Assembly (NCBI GenBank): GCA_934247875.1
Contig: CAKQJZ010000035.1
Span: forward strand, 1-19,899
Reading direction: 5' to 3'
From: an uncultured Spirochaetales bacterium
GTDB lineage: Bacteria > Spirochaetota > Spirochaetia > Sphaerochaetales > Sphaerochaetaceae
DNA: 19,899 nt
Below are positions 1 through 6,764 of the stretch, piece after piece. The notes beneath the pieces were generated by a model. The model made no database searches, was not told the DNA's origin, and was given only the letters and a program-made list of their open reading frames with translations. The translations under genes and the position numbers were made by a program. Positions within the stretch are counted from its first letter, which is position 1. Each line of letters opens with the position of its first letter.

Positions 1-111
1 TTTAAACCGAATGCATGTTCATACACTAAGCGCTGCATATTCTTTCATGCGATTTTACTTTTGCAATTTCCTCTTTGATTCTCTTTATGTGTACGCTTTA
101 ATTTGAAGTCA
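1..111. other. Window edge without a supported gene
   Basis: Only short open stretches exist here. The longest is a 34-codon forward run with no start context. No hairpin, promoter or RNA gene is recognisable; it is probably intergenic or the far tail of a neighbouring gene. Confidence 0.4.
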
Positions 112-651
112 TTAGACAATATCGATCAGGCAGCTCCTCATGACAGCAAATGCTGCCTCTTCATTCTCTTTTGTAGTTCCTGCTGTAGCATTTCTATCTA
201 CAGTTATTGTTGCATTAGGGAATAGCATTCTAAGCATCAATGCGTTAGATACTACGCATATATCTGCACAGAGGCCACAGACTTCAATCTCATCTGGGTC
301 TTCGCCAAAGTACTCATAGAGTGCAATCTTGATCTTTTTCTGCTCATCTGGAGATGCCATGAAGTTGTTCTTCTCTATAATCTTCAGAAAGTGGCATGAG
401 AGAAGAGCGTCATCAAGCTCTGCGCCTTTTTCGCCTCTTATGCAATGCTTTGGTATGCGTTCTCCCTCGACATTGTCTAGGTAGCTCTTTGAGTGGATAT
501 CCTTTGTCGCAATAACAGGGAGTCCTGATTCGTTATATTCTCTGATCTTCTCAAGTACTACAGGTACTGTAGCCTTAGCTCTCTCAGAGCCTAATACTCC
601 ACTGACGAAATCATTCTGCATGTCTACGACTATCAATGCTTTTCTGCTCAT
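112..651 (-). CDS. pncA: Isochorismatase-fold cysteine hydrolase, probable nicotinamidase
   Basis: A 179-residue cytoplasmic hydrolase that probably converts nicotinamide to nicotinate for NAD salvage. The catalytic triad of the cysteine hydrolase family is visible: Asp10 in VVDMQNDF, Lys94 in EKNNF, and Cys132 in ADICVVSNAL. Asp51, His53 (KDIH) and His69 (KHC) match the metal-binding trio of true nicotinamidases, which favours this role over a generic isochorismatase. The length fits the family (about 180-210). The start has a strong SD (AAGGAG, 7 nt spacing). It lies 18 nt downstream of the cardiolipin synthase stop on the same strand, so the two are probably cotranscribed. Substrate is inferred from the metal ligands; another amide is possible. 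No terminator hairpin is visible between its stop and the window edge. Confidence 0.85.
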   Translation of the reverse strand: MSRKALIVVDMQNDFVSGVLGSERAKATVPVVLEKIREYNESGLPVIATKDIHSKSYLDNVEGERIPKHCIRGEKGAELDDALLSCHFLKIIEKNNFMASPDEQKKIKIALYEYFGEDPDEIEVCGLCADICVVSNALMLRMLFPNATITVDRNATAGTTKENEEAAFAVMRSCLIDIV

Positions 652-669
652 TCTTTTCTCCTTAGATAT

Positions 670-2232
670 TTATAATAGAGGGGCAAATTGTTTTAGAACC
701 AGCCCCGTTACTTTAGTTATCAGTTTTTCTTTCTTTATAGTCTCAAATGTTACTTCTCTTGAGAGCTTTATAGTATCTTCAATATCCTTTGATATGTCTT
801 TTATAGCTGGAACACTATGCATATATACACCGCATTCAAAGTGATGGTAGAAAGATCTGTAGTCAAAGTTTATAGTTCCAACTACAGCTTCTTTATTATC
901 TGCAACAATTGTCTTTGCATGCAAGAAGCCTGGACTATATTCATATACATGCACGCCTGCGCTGATAAGTGCCTTATAGTGCGTCTTTGATAGTGCGTAT
1001 ATGCTTTTCTTATCTGGAATGCCTGGAAGCAGCATCCGTACTTCTACGCCGCGCATAGCTGCGAATGTCAGCGCTGTAAGCATCTCGCCATCTAAAATCA
1101 GATATGGAGTAGTGATTTCAACAGATTCTGTTGCTCTGTTGATCATATCTAGATAAACCATCTCTCCGATTCTGTCTTCTTCAAGAGGACATGTTCCAAA
1201 TGGTATTACAAAGCCTTCATTCTTTGCTTCACTATTCTCCTTCACGAGGTAAGGCTCAAATGAAGTCTCTTTATCGAAAATGCCCCAAAGTTGAAGAAAA
1301 AGTGTAGTTAAAGTGTTTACAGCCTCGCCTTCGAGTCTTACTCCGCCATCCTTCCAATGCCCGAATCTGACTTCAGCGTTTATATATTCATCAGCGAGGT
1401 TCACACCCCCAGTGAAGCCGCATTTACCATCGATTACCATGATCTTTCTATGGTCGCGGTAGTTGTATAGCGTTGAAACAAATGGCTGCAAGCGGAAGAA
1501 TGGGCGTGCTTTGATGCCATATTCTGCAAGTTTCTTTGGATAGTTTCTAGGAATAGATGAGAACTCGCAGAATCCATCATACATCAATCTGACTTCAACG
1601 CCTGCTTTTGCTTTTTCTTTGAGTATATCCAGAATAGCGCTCCACATTTCGCCTTCGCTTATTATGAAGTACTCAAGGAATATGAAGTGCTCTGCTTTTT
1701 CTAGCTCTTCAAGCATTGACGCAAATAGCTCTTCGCCGATTTTATAGTAAGTTACATCTGTATTTTCATAGAGATTGTACGAGCTGTTGTTCTCGATATA
1801 TGAAAAGAGTGAGTATGCGCCTTTATCTCTCGCTTCAAGATCCTCTTTTGCTTTCTCATCTTGCTCAATAAGACTTCCAGATTCTTTCTGTAGGCTCTCT
1901 ATCTTATGCTTGATTTTCCTATGTCCTAAATCTGATGTTATATAGAGGTAAAGCATCGGCCCGAATAGTGGTATTGATACAACTAAAAGCCAGGTAAGCT
2001 TTGATGAAGGATTTGCTTTGCTATTGAAGACTGCTATTACAAAGATTAGTTCAAGTGCCTTTGTAATCCAGTATATGTCTTCAATCTTAGAGCCTAAGAG
2101 GTAGACGAAGTAGAACATCCAGAAGACGTTTAAGAGAAAGAGTGCGCTTATTATCCCGACGCGGCTGAATATTATTCGGATTAATCCTCTCTTTCCTTTT
2201 TTTATGAATCTACGGGTCTTTTTGCTCTGCAT
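670..2232 (-). CDS. cls: Cardiolipin synthase (phospholipase D superfamily)
   Basis: A 520-residue membrane enzyme that joins two phosphatidylglycerol molecules (or PG and another phospholipid) into cardiolipin. Hydrophobic segments near residues 25-47, 53-70 and 80-98 form the N-terminal membrane part. Two complete HKD motifs follow: His261/Lys263/Asp268 (DHRKIMVIDG) and His438/Lys440/Asp445 (LHAKTIVAD), each followed by a G-G/T-x-N motif (FTGGVN, VGTIN). Length is normal to slightly long for bacterial Cls. The start at the Lys/Arg-rich N terminus has no SD; instead a TTGAGG/TAATAG promoter-like pair puts the predicted transcript start one base before the ATG, suggesting a leaderless message. 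It is the first gene of a two-gene unit with the nicotinamidase-like gene; no functional link between the two is obvious. Confidence 0.93.
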   Translation of the reverse strand: MQSKKTRRFIKKGKRGLIRIIFSRVGIISALFLLNVFWMFYFVYLLGSKIEDIYWITKALELIFVIAVFNSKANPSSKLTWLLVVSIPLFGPMLYLYITSDLGHRKIKHKIESLQKESGSLIEQDEKAKEDLEARDKGAYSLFSYIENNSSYNLYENTDVTYYKIGEELFASMLEELEKAEHFIFLEYFIISEGEMWSAILDILKEKAKAGVEVRLMYDGFCEFSSIPRNYPKKLAEYGIKARPFFRLQPFVSTLYNYRDHRKIMVIDGKCGFTGGVNLADEYINAEVRFGHWKDGGVRLEGEAVNTLTTLFLQLWGIFDKETSFEPYLVKENSEAKNEGFVIPFGTCPLEEDRIGEMVYLDMINRATESVEITTPYLILDGEMLTALTFAAMRGVEVRMLLPGIPDKKSIYALSKTHYKALISAGVHVYEYSPGFLHAKTIVADNKEAVVGTINFDYRSFYHHFECGVYMHSVPAIKDISKDIEDTIKLSREVTFETIKKEKLITKVTGLVLKQFAPLL

Positions 2233-2239
2233 ATTATTA

Positions 2240-2269
2240 CTATTATTTCATTTTTGACGAAATCCTCAA
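2240..2269 (-). promoter_or_regulatory. Candidate cls promoter giving a near-leaderless mRNA
   Basis: On the minus strand TTGAGG (2264-2269) and TAATAG (2240-2245) are separated by 18 nt, and only 7 nt separate the -10 from the cls ATG. The predicted transcript would start about one base before the ATG, matching the absence of an SD. Prediction only. Confidence 0.4.
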
Positions 2270-2288
2270 GATTGTTTGTCGCTATTTG

Positions 2289-2317
2289 TTGCTTTTTCGC
2301 TTTTCCTATTTTATAAA
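2289..2317 (+). promoter_or_regulatory. Candidate promoter of the uracil permease gene
   Basis: TTGCTT (2289-2294), a 17-nt spacer and TATAAA (2312-2317) form a good sigma-70-like promoter. It predicts a transcript start near 2324 and a leader of about 30 nt carrying the GAGGGAG ribosome site. No long attenuator or riboswitch fits in so short a leader. Confidence 0.5.
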
Positions 2318-2354
2318 CCAGCATTATTCCTTAGTATTGTCGAGGGAGTTTTAA

Positions 2355-3644
2355 ATGACTAATAAAAAATCAGGCCTTAAATATGGGCCAAAGGACAAGC
2401 CACCACTAAAAGAGTGGATTCCTTTATCAATCCAGCATGTATTTGCAATGTTCGGTTCAACTATTCTAGTACCTATCCTTGTTGGTCTTGAGCCAACTAC
2501 AGCTCTTTTCACAGCTGGTACTGGTACTCTTATCTACATAGCTCTGACAAAGGCAATGGTTCCTGCTTTCATTGGTTCATCATTTGCTTTCATCACTCCG
2601 CTGATTGCTATTTCATCTCAGTATGGGTGGCCATATGCTATGGGTGGTGCATTCTGCTCAGGTCTGCTTTACTGCTTAGTTGCATTTATCATCTCAAAGG
2701 CAGGATCTGGCTGGATTCATAGAGCGCTTCCTCCTGTAGTTATCGGCTCTGTAATCATTGTAATCGGCCTTAACTTAGCTCCAACAGCTATGAATATGGC
2801 AATGTACACAAATACAGCAGATACATCTACATATAGCCTGGTTTATCTATCAATTGCACTTGTAACTCTTGCTGTAACTGTAGTAGTAAACGTATTCTTC
2901 AAGGGCTTCTTCTCTGTAATCCCTATTCTCTTTGGTCTCGCAGCTGGCTATATCTTCACGCTTATCATGGGTATATTCGTTCCTTCTTATGACATCATCG
3001 ACTTCACTATCGTAAAGAATGCAGCTTGGTTCGGTTTTCCTTCCTTTGCACTTCCAAAGTTCTCAATCGTGCCTATCCTTACATTCCTGATCGTATCATT
3101 TGCTACAATATGCGAACACCTTGGTGATACTCTAGTAATCTCTAAAGTTGTAGGTGAGGACTTCTATGAGAACCCAGGCCTGAAGAGAACTCTTCTTGGC
3201 GATGGCCTTGCAACAACCTGGGCATCATTCTGGGGTGGCCCACCAAACACAACTTATGGTGAGAATGTAGGCGTACTTGCGCTTACTGGCGTATATAGCG
3301 TATACGTAACTGGCGGAGCTGCTGTAATTGCTGTTGTGCTCTCACTCCTTCCAAAGTTCGGTGCACTCATTCAGACTATTCCTAATCCTGTTCTTGGTGG
3401 TATTTCTATTCTTCTCTTTGGTGTTATCGCATCATCTGGCCTCAGAACTCTTGTAGAGTCTGGAGTAGACTATGAAGATAAGAGAAACCTCACTATTTCA
3501 TCAATCATTCTTGTTATAGGGATCGGTGGTGGCCTTCTGAAGTTCCAGGTTGGCTCTTCTCTTGAGTTTTCACTCGGCTCTGTTGCACTTGCAACTCTTG
3601 TAGGCATTATCCTTAACTTGATTATTCCTAACAAGAACAATTAA
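2355..3644 (+). CDS. uraA: Uracil/xanthine permease, NCS2 family
   Basis: A 429-residue inner-membrane symporter that imports a nucleobase, most likely uracil. It is hydrophobic throughout, with a pattern compatible with the 14-segment NCS2 fold. The substrate-binding glutamates of E. coli UraA (Glu241, Glu290) have counterparts at Glu254 in CEHLGD and Glu303 in PNTTYGENVG. The residue matching UraA His245 is Asp258 here, as in part of the wider uracil/xanthine permease group, so uracil is probable rather than certain. The start has a strong SD (GAGGGAG, 7-8 nt spacing). The gene is monocistronic, with its own promoter and a clear hairpin behind it, and diverges from cls. Confidence 0.9.
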   Translation: MTNKKSGLKYGPKDKPPLKEWIPLSIQHVFAMFGSTILVPILVGLEPTTALFTAGTGTLIYIALTKAMVPAFIGSSFAFITPLIAISSQYGWPYAMGGAFCSGLLYCLVAFIISKAGSGWIHRALPPVVIGSVIIVIGLNLAPTAMNMAMYTNTADTSTYSLVYLSIALVTLAVTVVVNVFFKGFFSVIPILFGLAAGYIFTLIMGIFVPSYDIIDFTIVKNAAWFGFPSFALPKFSIVPILTFLIVSFATICEHLGDTLVISKVVGEDFYENPGLKRTLLGDGLATTWASFWGGPPNTTYGENVGVLALTGVYSVYVTGGAAVIAVVLSLLPKFGALIQTIPNPVLGGISILLFGVIASSGLRTLVESGVDYEDKRNLTISSIILVIGIGGGLLKFQVGSSLEFSLGSVALATLVGIILNLIIPNKNN

Positions 3645-3650
3645 CAGAAA

Positions 3651-3679
3651 AGGCTCGGGAGACCGGGCCTATTATTTTG
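3651..3679 (+). terminator. Intrinsic terminator of the uracil permease gene
   Basis: An 8-bp stem (AGGCTCGG/CCGGGCCT, one G-T pair) closes a GAGA tetraloop (a GNRA type) at 3651-3670 and is followed by ATTATTTTG. It starts 6 nt after the stop codon. Confidence 0.8.
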
Positions 3680-3702
3680 CGCACTAAGAAGATATAAAAT
3701 AT

Positions 3703-3730
3703 TTGCCTTCTGTGTTTTCTGATATTATAT
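3703..3730 (+). promoter_or_regulatory. Candidate promoter of the fucO-like gene
   Basis: TTGCCT (3703-3708) with a 16-nt spacer to TTATAT (3725-3730); overlapping -10 choices such as TATTAT exist in the same A/T run. The transcript would begin just before the AGGAG ribosome site, giving a very short leader. Confidence 0.35.
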
Positions 3731-3752
3731 TAAGCGTATCAGGAGAAAAACA

Positions 3753-4898
3753 ATGGCTTATAGATTTATGTTGAATGAAACTAGCTACCATGGTTATGGT
3801 GCTATTGCTGAAATTGCTTCAGAAGCAAAGGCAAGAGGCTTCAAGAAGGCTCTTGTATGTTCAGATCCAGACCTTGTTAAGTTTGGTGTTACAGATAAAG
3901 TTCTGACAGTTCTCAAAAACGCAGATCTCGCTTATGAGCTTTATACAGATATCAAGCCTAATCCAACAATTGATAATGTCAAACATGGAGTTGAGGCTTT
4001 CAAGAAAGCTGGAGCTGATTACATCATCGCTATTGGCGGTGGTTCTTCAATGGATACTGCTAAAGCTATCGGTATCATCATCGCTAACCCAGAGTTCTCT
4101 GATGTCAGAAGCCTAGAGGGCGTAGCTCCTACAAAGAAGCCATGTGCTCCGATTATTGCTGTTCCTACAACAGCTGGCACAGCTGCTGAAGTTACAATCA
4201 ACTATGTAATCACAGATGTTGAGAGAAAGAGAAAGTTTGTTTGTGTTGACCCACATGATATGCCTATCGTGGCAGTTGTAGACCCTGATATGATGTCAAG
4301 CATGCCTAAGGGACTTACTGCTTCTACTGGTATGGATGCACTTACTCATGCTATTGAAGGCTATACAACCAAGGGTGCATGGGAGATGAGTGATATGTTC
4401 CATCTCAAGGCTATTGAGATCATCTCAAGAAGCCTCAGAGGCGCAGTCAACAATGAGAAAGAGGGCAGAGAGGGCATGGCTCTTGGCCAGTATATTGCTG
4501 GTATGGGCTTCAGCAATGTTGGTCTTGGCATTGCACACTCGATGGCTCATACACTTGGTGCTGTATATGACACACCTCATGGTGTTGCATGTGCTATGAT
4601 GCTTCCTATCGTAATGGAATACAACGCTGAGACAACTGGCGAGAAGTATCGTGAGATCGCTCGTGCAATGGGTGTCAAAGATGTCGATAAGATGAGCCAG
4701 GAAGAGTACAGAAAGGCTGCTATTGATGCTGTTAAGAAGCTCAGTGCAGATGTTGGTATTCCTTCTAAGCTTGCTGCTATTAAAGAGGAAGATCTGGATT
4801 TCCTTGCTGAGAGTGCTAAGGCAGATGCTTGTGCTCCTGGAAACCCAAAGGCTGCAGACATCGAAGATTTCAAAGCAATGTTCAGAAAACTGATGTAG
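3753..4898 (+). CDS. fucO: Iron-containing alcohol dehydrogenase, lactaldehyde reductase type
   Basis: A 381-residue cytoplasmic NAD-dependent group III alcohol dehydrogenase, very similar along its length to E. coli FucO, which reduces L-lactaldehyde (from fucose or rhamnose breakdown) to 1,2-propanediol. Nucleotide-binding motifs GGGSSMDTAK (residues 95-104) and PTTAGTAAEV (138-147) are intact. Asp195, His199, His262 and His276 match the four iron ligands, and stretches such as VRSLEG, INYVITD and KFVCVDPHD agree with FucO. The start is set by AGGAG 7 nt upstream. It is a single-gene unit flanked by terminators, with no fucose or rhamnose genes in the window, so it may be a general aldehyde reductase that regenerates NAD+ in fermentation; 1,3-propanediol or ethanol dehydrogenase activity cannot be excluded. 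Confidence 0.88.
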   Translation: MAYRFMLNETSYHGYGAIAEIASEAKARGFKKALVCSDPDLVKFGVTDKVLTVLKNADLAYELYTDIKPNPTIDNVKHGVEAFKKAGADYIIAIGGGSSMDTAKAIGIIIANPEFSDVRSLEGVAPTKKPCAPIIAVPTTAGTAAEVTINYVITDVERKRKFVCVDPHDMPIVAVVDPDMMSSMPKGLTASTGMDALTHAIEGYTTKGAWEMSDMFHLKAIEIISRSLRGAVNNEKEGREGMALGQYIAGMGFSNVGLGIAHSMAHTLGAVYDTPHGVACAMMLPIVMEYNAETTGEKYREIARAMGVKDVDKMSQEEYRKAAIDAVKKLSADVGIPSKLAAIKEEDLDFLAESAKADACAPGNPKAADIEDFKAMFRKLM

Positions 4899-4913
4899 TC
4901 TGATTATTCTTAT

Positions 4914-4948
4914 GAGGGGGCTCTGGTTTTGAATCAGGGCTCTTTTTT
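4914..4948 (+). terminator. Intrinsic terminator of the fucO-like gene
   Basis: A long G-rich stem (arms from GAGGGGGCTCTGGTT and AATCAGGGCTCTTTTT, several G-T pairs) closes a TTG loop and runs into seven consecutive T residues. Strong rho-independent terminator, 15 nt after the stop. Confidence 0.85.
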
Positions 4949-4981
4949 TCTGAAAACTGATTATTTCGTATTCCACTAACG

Positions 4982-4990
4982 TGCTACAAT
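4982..4990 (+). promoter_or_regulatory. Extended -10 promoter of the aconitase X operon
   Basis: TGCTACAAT gives an extended -10 element (TG-n-TACAAT). The -35 region (TTATTT, 18 nt upstream) is poor, as is common for extended -10 promoters. The predicted start near 4997 leaves a leader of about 15 nt with an AAGG ribosome site. Confidence 0.45.
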
Positions 4991-5011
4991 GAAAACAAGG
5001 TGTGAATAACT

Positions 5012-6286
5012 ATGAAACTAACAGAAAGACAGCAAAACATTTATGATGGCAGAGAAGGCGAAGTTAAAGCTAAAATCATGAAGACTCTCGTTATGTATGG
5101 AGAGACCTTTGGTGCTGAGAGAATGGCTGATATTACAAGTGAGTATGGCCATTTAGTCACAAGCTTTGGTCTTTCTGTAATGAAGCCTGTATATGAGCTT
5201 ATGGGAAAGCTTATTGATGAGGGTGCTGTATCAAGTCAGCCATTTACTGTAGATCCAAGACCTCTGGATCCTAAAGTACCTGCAAACTTGATTCAGAAGC
5301 TTTTCTTCAAGATCATGTACTCATCTCAAGGCTTATATGATGAGCAGCTGAAGAAGCTTGGAATCAAGGATTCAGATAGCTATACATGCACATGCTATTT
5401 AAAGGAAGTTGGAAATGTCCCACATGAGGGTGATATCCTCTCATGGGCTGAGAGCTCAGCTGTCGTATATGCTAACAGCGTACTTGGCGCAAGGTGCAAT
5501 AGAAACAGTGGCATATTCGATCTCTTTGGTTCTATTGTTGGATGTGTTCCATATTTCGGACTATTGACAGATGAAGGCAGAAAGGCTGATTGGCTTATTG
5601 AAATCAAGACTTCGAAGAAGCCAGAAGCGCAGCTTCTAGGTTCTGCTATTGGCATGAAAGTCATGGAAGATGTTCCATATGTAGCTGGCTTAGATAAGTA
5701 CTTCAAAACTCTTGATGATAAAGCTAAGTCATATCTCAAGAACTTCGGTGCTGCTACAGCTTCAAATGGTGCTGTTGGCCTTTATCATATCGAGAATCTC
5801 ACTCCAGAGGCTAAGAAAGCGGGGCGTTCGCTTTTGAAGGAAGGCTATAAGACTTATGTCATCGATGATGAGGAACTGGAGCGTGTTGAGAAGAACTATC
5901 CAGTTATCTGGAAAGACAAAGATGCTAAGCCTAAGCTTGCTTTCATTGGCTGTCCGCATCTGACTCTCTCTGAGCTTGCTGAATGGTCAGAGCGTATCGA
6001 TGATCTGCTTTCAAAGAAGGGCAAAGCTAAGGTTGCTATTCCTACTGTAATCACAGCTTCTCCTGGCGTTGTCAAGGAGTTTGAGAAGAATGGTGGCTTA
6101 GAGGTGCTTGAGAAGCGTGGTGTTATTCTCTCATCTATCTGTCCTCTTATGTATATGAATAACCCAATGTGCGGAAAGATGCCTACAATCACATCCTCGA
6201 ATAAGCTCAGAACTTATACAAGTGCAAAGTATATGAGAGATGAGGCGCTATTAGATGCTATAACAGGAGAAGTATATGGAAAGTAG
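5012..6286 (+). CDS. Aconitase X large (catalytic) subunit
   Basis: A 424-residue protein of the AcnX (formerly DUF521) family, the large half of an iron-sulfur dehydratase. Family hallmarks are AESSAVVYANSVLGARCNR (146-164), FIGCPHLTLSEL (311-322), the late CPLMY segment with Cys377, and a TSSNKLRTYTSAKY C-terminal motif. Candidate cluster or active-site cysteines are Cys126, Cys128, Cys162, Cys178, Cys314, Cys377 and Cys387. Characterised AcnX enzymes dehydrate cis-3-hydroxy-L-proline (bacteria) or mevalonate-5-phosphate (archaea); nothing nearby identifies the substrate here. The gene overlaps the small subunit gene by 11 nt, so the two are translationally coupled. The start is supported by AAGG 9-12 nt upstream and a good promoter. 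The family call is firm; the reaction is unknown. Confidence 0.88.
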   Translation: MKLTERQQNIYDGREGEVKAKIMKTLVMYGETFGAERMADITSEYGHLVTSFGLSVMKPVYELMGKLIDEGAVSSQPFTVDPRPLDPKVPANLIQKLFFKIMYSSQGLYDEQLKKLGIKDSDSYTCTCYLKEVGNVPHEGDILSWAESSAVVYANSVLGARCNRNSGIFDLFGSIVGCVPYFGLLTDEGRKADWLIEIKTSKKPEAQLLGSAIGMKVMEDVPYVAGLDKYFKTLDDKAKSYLKNFGAATASNGAVGLYHIENLTPEAKKAGRSLLKEGYKTYVIDDEELERVEKNYPVIWKDKDAKPKLAFIGCPHLTLSELAEWSERIDDLLSKKGKAKVAIPTVITASPGVVKEFEKNGGLEVLEKRGVILSSICPLMYMNNPMCGKMPTITSSNKLRTYTSAKYMRDEALLDAITGEVYGK

Positions 6287-6725
6287 AGAATTCAAAGGCA
6301 GAGTAGTTATAAAAGGTTGTGCTAAGGCTGAAGCTTTGGTAAGTCATGGTGGCTTCAATACATTGGCTTCTTATCAGCATGCGCTTATGTTCGGGGATAA
6401 GAAAGCAAAGTGCTCAGACCAGAATAATCCTGATCTCTACAATAAAGCTATGGCAGGTAAAGCGCTATGCATGCCGCAGACTATCGGAAGCACTACAGGT
6501 GGCCTTGTATTATATTGCGCTGCAGCAATGAATCGCCAGGCAGCTTGTCTTTTATTTTCTAAAGATATCGATAGCTTGGCAGCTGCTGGTGCGATTCTCT
6601 CTGATGTCTGGACAGACGCTTCAATGCCAACAGTCGATAGGCTTGGTGATGATTTCCTATCTTATGTAAAAGATGGAGATACGATAGAAATCAAAGAAGA
6701 TGGCGTTGTTGTAGTAACAAGATGA
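6276..6725 (+). CDS. Aconitase X small (swivel-domain, DUF126) subunit
   Basis: A 149-residue swivel-domain partner of the large AcnX subunit. It starts inside the end of the large subunit gene (11-nt overlap) behind an AGGAG site. Typical DUF126 features are the early G-x-A-x-A-x-A-L-V-S motif (KGCAKAEALVS), the central GKALCMPQTIGSTTGG segment, whose Gly-Ser-Thr stretch matches the family active-site serine region, a late PTVDRL motif, and the terminal DGDTIEI strand. In many bacteria the two domains are fused; separate genes resemble the two-subunit arrangement. The enzyme should work only as the complex, in the cytoplasm. It ends 8 nt before a strong hairpin. Confidence 0.88.
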   Translation: MESREFKGRVVIKGCAKAEALVSHGGFNTLASYQHALMFGDKKAKCSDQNNPDLYNKAMAGKALCMPQTIGSTTGGLVLYCAAAMNRQAACLLFSKDIDSLAAAGAILSDVWTDASMPTVDRLGDDFLSYVKDGDTIEIKEDGVVVVTR

Positions 6726-6733
6726 CTGAAATT

Positions 6734-6755
6734 GAGCCCGGCTTTCGCTGGGCTC
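6734..6755. terminator. Convergent hairpin between aconitase X and flavin oxidoreductase genes
   Basis: A 9-bp stem (GAGCCCGGC/GCTGGGCTC) around a TTTC loop, extendable by the flanking ATT/AAT, lies between converging genes. The trailing T-tract is weak on both strands, so it is a strong hairpin but only a probable terminator, possibly shared by both directions. Confidence 0.6.
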
Positions 6756-6764
6756 TCAATGTGA

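Noticed and set aside
2..106. 34-codon open frame at the left edge
   Set aside because: Too short, no recognisable C-terminal motif and no context; could be chance.
112..2232. Functional link between cardiolipin synthase and the nicotinamidase-like gene
   Set aside because: They appear cotranscribed, but no shared pathway is known to me; adjacency alone is not enough.
3645..3752. Possible riboswitch before the fucO-like gene
   Set aside because: The only structure is the uracil permease terminator; the predicted fucO leader is too short.
4425..4976. Long minus-strand open frame opposite fucO
   Set aside because: Low-complexity, cysteine/serine-rich antisense shadow of a strongly conserved gene with no family features.
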